A DNA stretch of 21,651 nt from an uncultured Collinsella sp. GTDB taxonomy: Bacteria > Actinomycetota > Coriobacteriia > Coriobacteriales > Coriobacteriaceae. Shown here piece by piece: positions 1 to 6,848 of this stretch (position 1 is the stretch's first letter; every line of letters starts with the position of its first letter). A model generated the notes under the pieces. It was not told the origin of the DNA and searched no databases. It saw nothing but the letters and a program-made list of their open reading frames with translations. The position numbers were made by a program, and so were the translations under genes. Location: positions 1 through 21,651 of the forward strand of contig CALDWI010000009.1 of NCBI GenBank assembly GCA_937923795.1. Reading direction: 5' to 3'.

Positions 1-1
1 A

Positions 2-1519
2 TACGAATGCCATCGCGCCCTTTCGGGCCTTAAGGGCTTTCCCCGCCTCTATGGCTGGGGCGAGGTCGACGGTGTGCCTGCAATTGTCATGGAATGGGTC
101 GAGGGCGAGACGCTTGCCCGCTTGCGTTCGCGACTCGCCGTGGACGATGCCGGACGCCTGTCGCCACTTGTGGCGGCGCGTCTGGGTCGCGACCTGTTCG
201 ATCTGCTCTGCCGTATGAGCCTGGTGGGTGAGGGCTTTGTCCATCGCGATATCTCGCCCGCTAATATTATGGTGCGTACGGCACGTCTGCCGCTTGACCG
301 GCAGCTTGCCGAGGGCACCTTTGACCTGTGCCTGATCGACTTTGGCTCGTCGCTGGCGCTCGAGCCTGCGTCGGCCGTGGCCGGTACCGGCGGCAAGGCG
401 TCGTTTACGGAGCGTTATGCCACGCTGCGTCGCGCGACGGTTGCCTATGCCCCGCCCGAGATGCTCACCGACGATATTCCCGACCTGCGCGCTTTGCGTA
501 TGTCGCCGGCGATCGACGTCTATGCCGCGGCAAGCACGGTTTACGAGCTCATTGCCGGCGTCGCGCCATACGAAGCCGCGCCGAGCACTTCGGGCACCTC
601 GGGTTCGCGCAAAAAGACGCGCGACATCGCGAGCCCCTACCGTCTCAAGATGGACACGCGGCCCGACTATCCCATTGGTGCCCATGCGCCCGGTTGTGAT
701 TTGACTCAGCTGCTTCGTCGTGAGCCCGATGTGGCGCTCGCCGCGGCCGAGCAGGCCCAGCAGCTAGGGCTTGAGCCGGATTCCGAAGAGCTGCGCGACG
801 CGCTGGCGTTTGTCGATGCCCAGCTGTTCGACGTGGTGATGGCCTGCCTGTCCAGCCATCAAAAAGATCGTCCCGAGCCGGCGGCGGTCGAGGCAGCGCT
901 CTCGGCGTTTTGTGATCACTATGCGCAAAATGTCGGTCGTTCGCTCCGCGGCGAGCCGCTCACGCCGTGCCCCATGGATGCGTCCGGTCGCGCGGTTCGT
1001 CGCGCGCTGATGGTCGGCGCGTCGGTCGTCTGTGGCGTGGTTTGGACTGTGGTCGTGGTCTCGGCCGCGCTGCTGGCGTCGGGCGCTCGCGTGACGGCGA
1101 CTTTGGGATCGCTCGTGTGGTCTGGGTCGCTACCGGGTATTATTGCCGCACTGGCGTTGGCGCTGCCAGGCATAGCCGGCGTTGCCGCGGGGGCACTTGC
1201 GCGCGATCGGCGCTCGGGCTTCCTGCAGGGTGTGCTTGCGCTTTCTGCCTGCGAGGTTCCGGTGCTGGTTGTGGCTGCATGTAGCGTATTTTCCCAACGC
1301 GCCGTGATGGGCGGCCTTGTTGCCGCTCTGGTTGCAACCTATACGCTTACGTGGTTTTTGCTTGCGATGGGCTTTGCCTTTGAACTTCCCGTTTCGGCAC
1401 CGCGACGCACAAAAGCCCAGATGGCGACTCCGCTTGCCGGTGGAGCCGCAGCTGCCCGTACTTTTGGCGGACCTGTCGAAGTATCGTCCGATTCTATTTC
1501 TACGACCAAGGAGGCCTAG
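2..1519 (+). CDS. Membrane-anchored Ser/Thr protein kinase, 5' end outside the window
   Basis: The frame is open from the window edge, so the start and probably the glycine-rich loop lie upstream. Visible kinase motifs are the catalytic loop VHRDISPANIMV (HRD with the Asn four residues after the Asp), the metal-binding LIDFG, an APPEM sequence in the APE position, and AIDVYAAAST, the conserved Asp region of helix F. All key residues in the visible part are present, so it is probably active. After the kinase domain come four hydrophobic segments, at about nt 1005-1100, 1130-1200, 1220-1290 and 1310-1390, so the C-terminus is membrane-embedded and the kinase faces the cytoplasm. The stop lies 3 nt before the start of the FHA gene, whose ribosome site (AAGGAGG) is inside this gene's last codons. 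The two are almost certainly co-translated, and the FHA protein, a phosphothreonine-binding type, is an obvious partner or substrate. The substrate is unknown. Confidence 0.85.
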   Translation, partial: YECHRALSGLKGFPRLYGWGEVDGVPAIVMEWVEGETLARLRSRLAVDDAGRLSPLVAARLGRDLFDLLCRMSLVGEGFVHRDISPANIMVRTARLPLDRQLAEGTFDLCLIDFGSSLALEPASAVAGTGGKASFTERYATLRRATVAYAPPEMLTDDIPDLRALRMSPAIDVYAAASTVYELIAGVAPYEAAPSTSGTSGSRKKTRDIASPYRLKMDTRPDYPIGAHAPGCDLTQLLRREPDVALAAAEQAQQLGLEPDSEELRDALAFVDAQLFDVVMACLSSHQKDRPEPAAVEAALSAFCDHYAQNVGRSLRGEPLTPCPMDASGRAVRRALMVGASVVCGVVWTVVVVSAALLASGARVTATLGSLVWSGSLPGIIAALALALPGIAGVAAGALARDRRSGFLQGVLALSACEVPVLVVAACSVFSQRAVMGGLVAALVATYTLTWFLLAMGFAFELPVSAPRRTKAQMATPLAGGAAAARTFGGPVEVSSDSISTTKEA

Positions 1520-1522
1520 GTC

Positions 1523-2461
1523 ATGGCATCTCAAGTTGAGCTCACCCCATGCGGGGCCATGTTTGACATCTTTAAGCGCGCAGCGCATCTGAGCCATATC
1601 GAGCTGTGCGGCTTGGTGCTTTCGTCCCGTCCGCTCGCCGACGGCCGCAGCCCGCAGAGCCGAGCCGCCGATCGCTCTTGGGTTTCCCGCTTTATCGTTC
1701 GCGCGCCGGTCGGCACGCTTCAGCAGCGCTACTTTGCCGAATACGGTACCTCGGCTGCGCGTATTATGTCGCAACTGGCCCTGCGCCAGCGCAACCCCAT
1801 GGACTCCACGGCTGTGATCAATATGGTGTGCGGTCCTGCAGGTGAACCGATGGTACGCGCGCTCGAAGAGTGCCACCAGGACACGAATCTCTATCGCAAC
1901 GCGCTCGATCGCCTGTCCCAGGCGGCGGAACTCATGCCCGCCGAGCGCGCCGAGGCCGTGCTGGTGCTGTTTGTCGCCGTCGGTTGTTCGGCGGATGTGC
2001 GGTCCTCGGTGAACTATTCCATCGACTACGCGCACGCGACCTGTGGCGGAGGCACATCCACGCCGCGTTCGCTTGGCATGTCGCTGACTGCGGGCGAACG
2101 CGAACCCGCCCCGGCGCACCCCTTGGGCTTGTTGCGCGTGCAAAACAGTTTTGTCGTGAGCGCCCCGCGCTGGATTCAGCCGAGTGAGCAGGGTGTTGAG
2201 ATTGGCGCGCTGGCCACTGGTGAGGGCGATATTACCGACGTCGGCGACGATGTCTCGGCCCGCCATGCCCATATCTGGTGCGATGCTCAAAATATCTGGC
2301 ATGTCGAGGACTTGTCGTCCACCAACGGAACCGTGGTGGTAAACGGGGCCACGCGCGTCTGCATTCAGGTCGAGCCCGGCCGTTCCGCCCAGCTCAATCC
2401 CGGCGACGAGCTCAAGCTCGGCGAATCCACTACCTACGCCATCCTCTTCGGTGCCCTCTAG
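1523..2461 (+). CDS. FHA-domain protein paired with the upstream kinase
   Basis: This is a 312-aa cytoplasmic protein with no membrane segment. Residues 1 to about 180 form a helical region I do not recognise. A linker rich in Ala, Pro and Gly follows, then a C-terminal forkhead-associated domain from about residue 210 to the end. The domain shows VEIGALATG near its start, the SARHAHI motif and the LSSTNGT motif, which bind phosphothreonine peptides in this family. The start is ATG 1523, with AAGGAGG at 1508-1514. It is translationally linked to the kinase, so a phospho-dependent signalling role with that kinase is inferred. The last third of the gene and about 105 bp after it are repeated at 8777-9303, where a truncated copy remains. 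Confidence 0.85.
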   Translation: MASQVELTPCGAMFDIFKRAAHLSHIELCGLVLSSRPLADGRSPQSRAADRSWVSRFIVRAPVGTLQQRYFAEYGTSAARIMSQLALRQRNPMDSTAVINMVCGPAGEPMVRALEECHQDTNLYRNALDRLSQAAELMPAERAEAVLVLFVAVGCSADVRSSVNYSIDYAHATCGGGTSTPRSLGMSLTAGEREPAPAHPLGLLRVQNSFVVSAPRWIQPSEQGVEIGALATGEGDITDVGDDVSARHAHIWCDAQNIWHVEDLSSTNGTVVVNGATRVCIQVEPGRSAQLNPGDELKLGESTTYAILFGAL

Positions 2462-2567
2462 CCGGCAGTTAGGGACGTTCCTTTTCTGCTGGCACTTGGG
2501 GACACTCCTTGGCGCACCAGAGCCGGTCGCCCAGGGATGGAGGGGCCATTTTGGCCCTTGGCGGTCA
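2031..2567 (+). repeat. Direct repeat, left copy (FHA gene end plus downstream sequence)
   Basis: This stretch matches 8777-9303 in the same orientation. Coding similarity begins near the HAT residues before the linker, runs to the FHA stop, and continues about 105 bp into non-coding sequence, ending at GGCGGTCA / GGCAGTCA. By eye the copies are about 80-90% identical, with many synonymous differences and a 3-codon deletion in the right copy (ITDVGDDVS against ITDDVS). The duplication is therefore not recent. Recombination between the copies would remove about 6.75 kb and leave one complete FHA gene. Confidence 0.85.
2462..2492 (+). repeat. REP-like hairpin repeat, copy 1
   Basis: A 31-nt element starts directly at the FHA stop, with CCGGCAG at one end and a mutated CTGCTGG at the other. 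The core TTAGGGACGTTCCTTT is nearly self-complementary. The same unit occurs at 9198-9228 and 14913-14943. In each case a TTGGGGACA motif lies a short way downstream. It resembles REP-type extragenic palindromes. No transposase of that class is in the window. Confidence 0.7.
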
Positions 2568-2734
2568 GTCGGGGCGAAACTAGAAGATCTTTCCGATTCG
2601 CGGCTGTTCATGCTTGTAGAGCATCTAAAACAATAGGATGTTATTCTGGAATATGCCGGGTGCGTGAACTTGCCTGTCTTAGCCTTAATAAGGTATAGGG
2701 GAGTTTGGCTCAGGGGTTCCGTCTTGTTCTTCAG

Positions 2735-3461
2735 CGCAGTATTGTGGGACAGATTTGCTGAGATTGGCGCCTTACACCGCAGAGCGCACGGAAGGCTCTC
2801 GATTTGTGTTCTGGCCCCAGAATACAGGGCCTGATACTTACCAACTGTGGCATGGATGTAACATCTGTAGAAATCAACCCTTTTGTTGTCGACCTTTGTA
2901 AGAAAAACACTGCCATCAACTCTTTGGATGACGAAACTAGGGTGCTTGAGGGGAGCCTTTACTCCCCTCTGAGAGATGACTCATGTTTTTCGCTTGTCGT
3001 TGTGAATCCTCCGTTACTGCCGATTCCGGATGAGATTCCTTATCCCTTCGTTTGAGATGGAGGACAATCGGGTCTGGATAAAACACTTCGTATTCTTAAG
3101 GGTGGCGATACGCATTTAGAGAAAAACGGTAAATACTGCTAATAGGGGTGACGACGATGGTGCAGGGGCGACCCGCGATGCTCTCATCAATACGTCGGAT
3201 ACTTGGGAAATCAGGTCTAGATGCATGTATGATGATGCTGTGTGGCTATTCAATTAATCCGCGTTCCGAATGGGTGCAGGGTATAGCTGCGACATCGTAT
3301 GCTTTTGACCCGGCGCGATACTCAGATATTTCTGAGGCGGTTGACGAAGTTTATACGCACTATGCCGCGCAAGGCGTTTCGGAAGTTTGCACATCTACGT
3401 TACGGGCTTAGGTTTCTTCAAGCGAGCAGGCCGGTTGCGTTATTTCGAGCGATTTTTCTAG
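2735..3461 (+). pseudogene. Decayed SAM-dependent methyltransferase (HemK-like)
   Basis: Pieces of one class I methyltransferase can be read in order, but they are broken by several lesions. Motif I is seen as ALDLCSGPRIQGLI (nt 2794 onward). It is followed by VTSVEINPFVVDLCKKN, the acidic loop for SAM, and then the VVVNPPLLPIP motif typical of N-methyltransferases of the HemK/PrmC type. A TGA at 3053-3055 interrupts PYPFV/DGGQSGLDKTLRILKGG in the same frame. A frameshift near 3133 moves the frame to ILLIGVTTMVQGRP, and a further one near 3395 leads to HIYVTGLGFFKRAGRL and a stop at 3459-3461. Upstream, GTDLLRLAPYT (from about 2745) fits the usual lead-in but sits in a different frame from motif I. 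The protein must be non-functional. Whether it once acted on the neighbouring peptides is unknown. Confidence 0.65.
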
Positions 3462-3726
3462 TCTAGACGACAAAAGGCAAAGGATTTGATGGGTATAAAA
3501 CGCGGACGTTTGTGGGCGGATGCTCAAATCTATTGTGGCAATCGGGCGGTTGAAAAAGATATTTCAACCGCCCGATTGCCAGGTTCGTCGGAGGAGATGT
3601 CCGATTCCGACTCTCTTGTAGGAAGAGCTTGAGATCGTATTGGCCCAAGGCAATCTTAAAGCAGTCTCATTGGCAAATCTTCGCTCCTGTTGTGTTGAGG
3701 TGTAAGGTATCAGTGATTGATGTTTT
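3462..3726. other. Intergenic stretch before the ABC exporter
   Basis: I see no convincing gene here. The one clear structure is the 19-bp perfect hairpin at 3537-3580, annotated separately. A start context GGAGGAGATG at about 3588 opens only an 11-codon frame. No promoter for the exporter stands out, but its transcription should start in this AT-richer stretch. Confidence 0.5.
3537..3580. repeat. Perfect 19-bp inverted repeat with 6-nt loop
   Basis: The arms 3537-3555 (GGCAATCGGGCGGTTGAAA) and 3562-3580 are exact reverse complements around the loop AAGATA. No T-run follows on either strand, so it is not a standard intrinsic terminator. It lies about 150 nt before the exporter start. It could be a leader hairpin, a protein-binding palindrome or the end of a small mobile element. 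Confidence 0.85.
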
Positions 3727-5379
3727 GTGGCGGGTAGATTGGGGCCTTCCTTGATTCGATGCGTTCTCTCGAGGTTCATCAGAGCAAAAGGGGCTTTCGT
3801 CTTCATTGCTATCACGGTGATTGGAACCGCTCTCTCCTATGCCATGCCATACGTGAACGGGAAATTCTTAGATTTTCTTCTCGGTAACCGCAGCGAAAGA
3901 GACGCCGTACTCTTCGCGCTCCTGGTTGCGTCAATAGGAGTTTTCTCCACCCTCTTTACTTATTTTGCAGGAACACTTTCCATTCGCATAACCACGAGAC
4001 TTTCCTTTGATCTTCTCAGGGAGGCCGTCTTGCGTTTTGAAAGAGACGATTACTTGGTGAGTCGGACCATCGATCCAGCCTATACAACGCAACGGATTAT
4101 TTCCGACTCCAGCGTGGTCTCATCCTTCGTTTTGGCGAATTTTATCAGTGCGCCGCTGTCCATTGTAGCCATTCCCATCGTATTGCTTATCATATGGTCA
4201 ATTGATTCAACTCTCGCGGTGTTTTCCATCATTCTCCTCATCGTGTATTTCTGTGTAATTACTGGGTTGAGGAAACTTTTGTATAGGGTCACGTATGAGA
4301 AGAAAGAGGCGGACAGCGCCTTTTACGCCGCAATTGCATCGCAGCTTAATCAGATTCTCAACATTCAACTGACATCTTCGTACGGCAAGAGCGAACAAGC
4401 GCTCGACGCTGGGTTTAAGAGCTATTTTCCCAAAGTTTTGCGCTCCGGAAAGCTATCATATTCTCTGACATCGCTCGATGGTCTTTTCGCAGCGTTGTTT
4501 CAAGCGGTGATACTTGTTGTTTCCGGAGTACGAATCATTAACGGAACTATGTCAATAGGCGAGTACACTATCATCGGTACATACTTCGCGGTTCTCTTTA
4601 AGACTTTGAAAAGTATGATGTCATTGTTCAAATCCTATCAAGATGCCAAAGCATCATGGGATAGGACGGCTATCGCGACGAGAGAAAAGGAGAGATCGGG
4701 GTGGAATCGGACCGATTTAGCTAAACTCGATGAAATAAATGACATTTCGGTATCTGATTTGGAATTCTCGGTTGCCCTTCCAGACGGATCTGTCCGAGAG
4801 GTCCTCGGCGGGTTTTCTTTCAAGTTTTCCGGTCCTGGTACATATTGCATAGTTGGGGAAAACGGAAGAGGCAAGACGTCACTTCTTTACTTGATGCTCG
4901 GGCTATACTCATCGAAAGGCAAAGTAAAATACAACGGCGTGCCAATCGAAGAATGCGACTTGGATTACATACGTGCGAGAGAGATATCGTGCTGCCCACA
5001 GTCGTGCTTCGCGCCGGACGAAACGGTGAAAGAGCTGTTAGAGTATTTCGACACGCCCTTTTCTTCCTATCACCGGGGTGTAGATGGCCTACTTTCGCTG
5101 GAAAACAGCGTGAAGGAGTTGCTCGGGAAACGTTGCTCCGCGCTTTCGGGCGGTGAGCTGCGCCGAGTGTACTTATGGTCGGCGATTTCACGCAAGTCGT
5201 CAGTTTTGGTACTCGACGAGCCCACGACTGGGTTAGACGCTGTAAGCCGCGCCGAGCTTGCGGCCTATGTTAAGCGCAACAAGCAAAGCCAGCTGATCAT
5301 CGTTGTCTCTCACGATGACGAGATGGTCGGCGCGGTAGAAGGGGTAGTGGATTTAGGCAGCATGTACCAGGGTAAATGA
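3727..5379 (+). CDS. ABC exporter, fused membrane and ATPase domains
   Basis: This is a 550-aa half-transporter of the exporter type. The membrane domain (about residues 1-310) has segments near 20-45, 60-82, 135-158, 162-182, 250-272 and 280-295. The ATPase domain (about 338-550) has Walker A GENGRGKT at 377-384, a Q-loop Gln near 425, signature LSGGE at 473-477, Walker B LVLDE at 494-498 and the H-loop His at 529, so it should hydrolyse ATP as a homodimer. There is no N-terminal C39 peptidase domain, so leader removal would need another protease. The start is uncertain: GTG 3727 is the first after an in-frame TGA at 3718 and has no good ribosome site, while TTG 3739 and 3751 are alternatives. 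Codon use is AT-richer than in the flanking genes. Its place next to the radical SAM peptide unit suggests it exports the mature peptide. This is inference, as it is on the opposite strand. Confidence 0.85.
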   Translation: MAGRLGPSLIRCVLSRFIRAKGAFVFIAITVIGTALSYAMPYVNGKFLDFLLGNRSERDAVLFALLVASIGVFSTLFTYFAGTLSIRITTRLSFDLLREAVLRFERDDYLVSRTIDPAYTTQRIISDSSVVSSFVLANFISAPLSIVAIPIVLLIIWSIDSTLAVFSIILLIVYFCVITGLRKLLYRVTYEKKEADSAFYAAIASQLNQILNIQLTSSYGKSEQALDAGFKSYFPKVLRSGKLSYSLTSLDGLFAALFQAVILVVSGVRIINGTMSIGEYTIIGTYFAVLFKTLKSMMSLFKSYQDAKASWDRTAIATREKERSGWNRTDLAKLDEINDISVSDLEFSVALPDGSVREVLGGFSFKFSGPGTYCIVGENGRGKTSLLYLMLGLYSSKGKVKYNGVPIEECDLDYIRAREISCCPQSCFAPDETVKELLEYFDTPFSSYHRGVDGLLSLENSVKELLGKRCSALSGGELRRVYLWSAISRKSSVLVLDEPTTGLDAVSRAELAAYVKRNKQSQLIIVVSHDDEMVGAVEGVVDLGSMYQGK

Positions 5380-5606
5380 TGACAAGTGTAGTGCTACCCA
5401 ACTGGCAGAGATAACAAAAAGGCGATGCAGATGCACGTAGCATTCAGGCGGTTCGGACTCGGTGCCTTCACGCCATCGCAACGCTTTCAGATATAGTTCT
5501 CGTTCTCTTACTAAAGGAAACTTTAGTCTACGTCATCTTGTCGAGACAGAGGTGAAGCGAAGTGTTGTCGCGACGTATCTTATTCCAGGTGGCTCAGTAT
5601 CAGCGT

Positions 5607-5638
5607 GAGAATCGCACCAAAGTGTACTTACGATTCTC
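5607..5638 (+). ncRNA. Hairpin upstream of the IS110 fragment, possible bridge-RNA relic
   Basis: The arms GAGAATCG (5607-5614) and CGATTCTC (5631-5638) pair perfectly and enclose a smaller CAC/GTG pairing. The hairpin lies about 110-145 nt before the IS110-like start codon. IS110-group elements carry a structured guide RNA of roughly 150-200 nt upstream of the recombinase gene, beginning with a stem-loop. The position and shape fit, but the assignment rests only on this, and the element is broken. Confidence 0.3.
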
Positions 5639-5750
5639 GTGTCCCACGGACAACATGAGCTGAGCATTGAGGTTCCACCCTTTGCTGCAACTACACGGGG
5701 TTGGACGGCAATGAATATGCCGGGCCGCATACCACGCGCAGCGGGGGTCC

Positions 5751-5876
5751 ATGTCCCAGTATGTTGCCTACAGCAGCCTCGATGTCCACGCACACATCAT
5801 CTCTGCCTTCGCGTTCAATCCATTTGCCGGAGAGTGCGAGGGTTGCCAGGCCGTAGAATTCGAGCCGAACAAATGA
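5751..5876 (+). pseudogene. N-terminal fragment of an IS110-family transposase
   Basis: A 41-aa frame from ATG 5751 to TGA 5876 reads like the beginning of an IS110-type DEDD recombinase. The sequence YVAYSSLDVH contains the LDVH that carries the first catalytic acidic residue in this family, and it continues with ISAFAFNPF. The remaining roughly 300-350 residues are absent, so the fragment is dead. The resemblance rests on a short segment and should be read as probable, not certain. Confidence 0.5.
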
Positions 5877-5970
5877 AATGCGGTATCAGCGCATAGGATT
5901 AAACTGACGATTGCTTTGCACTGAGAATACGCTTGGAAAGCCGCTATGGGTGGCGGCCCGGGTTAAATAG

Positions 5971-6015
5971 AGAAGCCCGTCCGATCACTTTCATGTGGCG
6001 AACGGTCGGGCTTCT
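5971..6015 (-). terminator. Likely terminator of the minus-strand peptide unit
   Basis: The arms 5971-5983 (AGAAGCCCGTCCG) and 6003-6015 pair with one mismatch, closing a loop of about 19 nt. On the minus strand the stem is followed by TCTCTATTT, a weakly U-rich tail. It lies about 65 nt past the stop of the 35-aa membrane peptide, a suitable end for the transcript that begins upstream of the maturase or of the precursors. Confidence 0.55.
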
Positions 6016-6079
6016 TATTCCACTTGCCAATGCTCGGCTCATATTGGAAGAAAGCTACGCTAATGTTTGCGTGACACTC

Positions 6080-6187
6080 CTATTTTCTCCGAAGAAAGAG
6101 TCGGATAATGAAGAATAGAATTAAAAAAGGTGCCAGATATAACGCAAATATAAAGGCTAATCCAACGAGACCTTGCAATAATGGCAT
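6080..6187 (-). CDS. Small single-span membrane peptide, 35 aa
   Basis: The ATG at 6187-6185 is preceded by GGAGGAG at a short distance, one of the clearest ribosome sites in the island. The product begins MPLLQGLVGLAF, is hydrophobic through residue 31 and ends in a basic tail FLRRK, so a single membrane helix with the C-terminus probably in the cytoplasm is predicted. It is the third small gene of the minus-strand unit and lies 78 nt after the second precursor. I do not recognise a family. Its size and place suggest an immunity peptide, an export helper or an accessory membrane peptide. It contains no Cys, so it is not another precursor. Confidence 0.65.
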   Translation of the reverse strand: MPLLQGLVGLAFIFALYLAPFLILFFIIRLFLRRK

Positions 6188-6265
6188 AACTCCTCCAAGA
6201 CACGAGATTTTGGTATTTGTTCCCATCTTATTCTGAATTGGACCAAATAGTTCCTAGCCACAAAA

Positions 6266-6445
6266 CTACTCGTCAACTGGATCGCACCAATCTGCTGGCA
6301 AAACACAGCTTGATTCTTTATCGACATAGCACCAATCCGCAACAGGGCACTCGGCGATGTCGTAAAAATTGCATATATCAACTCCAAGACAACAAGGCTC
6401 AACGGGAGGATGTTCATTTGAACCAACAGGATGGATATGCTTCAT
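6266..6445 (-). CDS. Cys/Asp-rich RiPP precursor peptide A, 59 aa
   Basis: The ATG at 6445-6443 follows GAGGAG by 5 nt. The leader (residues 1-17) begins MKHIHPVG and is free of Cys. The core has Cys at 18, 19, 25, 33, 39, 47 and 54. Asp follows with three residues in between for C19 (D23), C25 (D29), C33 (D37) and C54 (D58), with two for C39 (D42) and with four for C47 (D52). Such Cys-x3-Asp repeats are known from ranthipeptides such as freyrasin, in which a SPASM radical SAM enzyme joins Cys sulfur to the Asp side chain. It aligns along its full length with the neighbouring precursor B, including DIC, YD, D-aromatic-C and the closing Cys/Asp region. The stop is at 6266-6268. The assignment to a RiPP precursor is strong, but the exact crosslink is inferred. 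Confidence 0.82.
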   Translation of the reverse strand: MKHIHPVGSNEHPPVEPCCLGVDICNFYDIAECPVADWCYVDKESSCVLPADWCDPVDE

Positions 6446-6475
6446 AACAGCTCCTCACCTTAATCCAATTAGAGA

Positions 6476-6679
6476 CTACGTTTGATCAATGCCACAGTGA
6501 TCTACAACGCAGATGCTGCCGCCATCCATGTCATAGTCGCAGTAATCGTATGCACCACAGCCATCTGCTTTATCATAAACAGTACAGATGTCAGTAATGC
6601 CCAAGAGGCAGTCAAAAGACATCGGCTTCACGCCTGCCTCGTCGCCACTTCCTGGATTAATCGGATGAATATGCTTCAC
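6476..6679 (-). CDS. Cys/Asp-rich RiPP precursor peptide B, 67 aa
   Basis: The chosen start is GTG 6679-6677, preceded by GGGAGG. The frame is open further upstream, but only the GTG start gives the MKHIHP leader shared with precursor A. The leader runs to about residue 23 (MKHIHPINPGSGDE...). The core Cys are at 24, 32, 41, 47, 57 and 62. Asp follows at x3 for C32 (D36) and C41 (D45), at x2 for C47 (D50), C57 (D60) and C62 (D65), and at x5 for C24 (D30). The core is strongly acidic (DYCDYDMDGG). It lies between the maturase and precursor A, with a 30-nt gap to A, so all are likely on one transcript. It is clearly a paralogue of A, diverged but with the Cys pattern kept, which argues for selection on the modified core. 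Confidence 0.82.
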   Translation of the reverse strand: MKHIHPINPGSGDEAGVKPMSFDCLLGITDICTVYDKADGCGAYDYCDYDMDGGSICVVDHCGIDQT

Positions 6680-6710
6680 GACTACCTCCCTTTGAGTGCA
6701 GAAAAACCTT

Positions 6711-6740
6711 AATATTGTGTATAACAAACCAAGATGTCTA
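6711..6740 (-). promoter_or_regulatory. Candidate promoter for the precursor genes
   Basis: On the minus strand, TAGACA (6740-6735) and AATATT (6716-6711) are separated by 18 nt, and the stretch is AT-rich. Transcription would start about 25 nt before precursor B. A separate promoter here would let the peptides be made in excess over the maturase, as is common in RiPP clusters. The match is only moderate. Confidence 0.35.
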
Positions 6741-6848
6741 GTTCACCATATTTCTAGAATGGTTTCGGCGAACGTAGCAATAAGCTTCGCAGACGGTAAT
6801 CAGAAGAACGAACACCTCCACAATGGTGACAGCAATGCGCTGAACCGC

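Larger units (their letters stand above)
5380..5970. other. Gene-poor region between converging units, holding an IS110 relic
   Basis: No intact gene is supported in this stretch of about 590 bp. At 5510-5527 there is a small hairpin with 7-bp arms (ACTAAAG) and a GAAA loop. A hydrophobic frame around 5490-5549 (SDIVLVLLLKETLVYVILS) has no start and may be the remnant of a membrane protein. From about 5600 to 5876 the sequence fits the 5' end of an IS110-type element (annotated separately). An 86-codon minus-strand frame at 5533-5793 lies over that relic and shows no recognisable protein. Confidence 0.5.

Noticed and set aside
1130..2611. A 493-codon minus-strand frame opposite the kinase and FHA genes
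   Set aside because: Same codon-bias mirror effect. It spans two well-supported genes and their junction and has no recognisable motif.
2451..2636. A 61-codon + frame over the REP-like repeat
   Set aside because: It begins inside the FHA gene end and crosses a non-coding repeat. The second repeat copy does not keep the frame.
3537..3580. CRISPR or tandem repeat array
   Set aside because: Only one inverted repeat is present. No regularly spaced direct repeats were seen anywhere in the window.
5533..5793. An 86-codon minus-strand frame with many Cys
   Set aside because: It lies over the IS110 relic upstream region. The Cys pattern does not resemble the precursors and there is no leader or ribosome site.
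6157..6447. Frames of 76-89 codons on both strands across the precursor A region
   Set aside because: They overlap precursor A and the 35-aa peptide, which have ribosome sites and a paralogue-supported sequence. The alternatives have neither.
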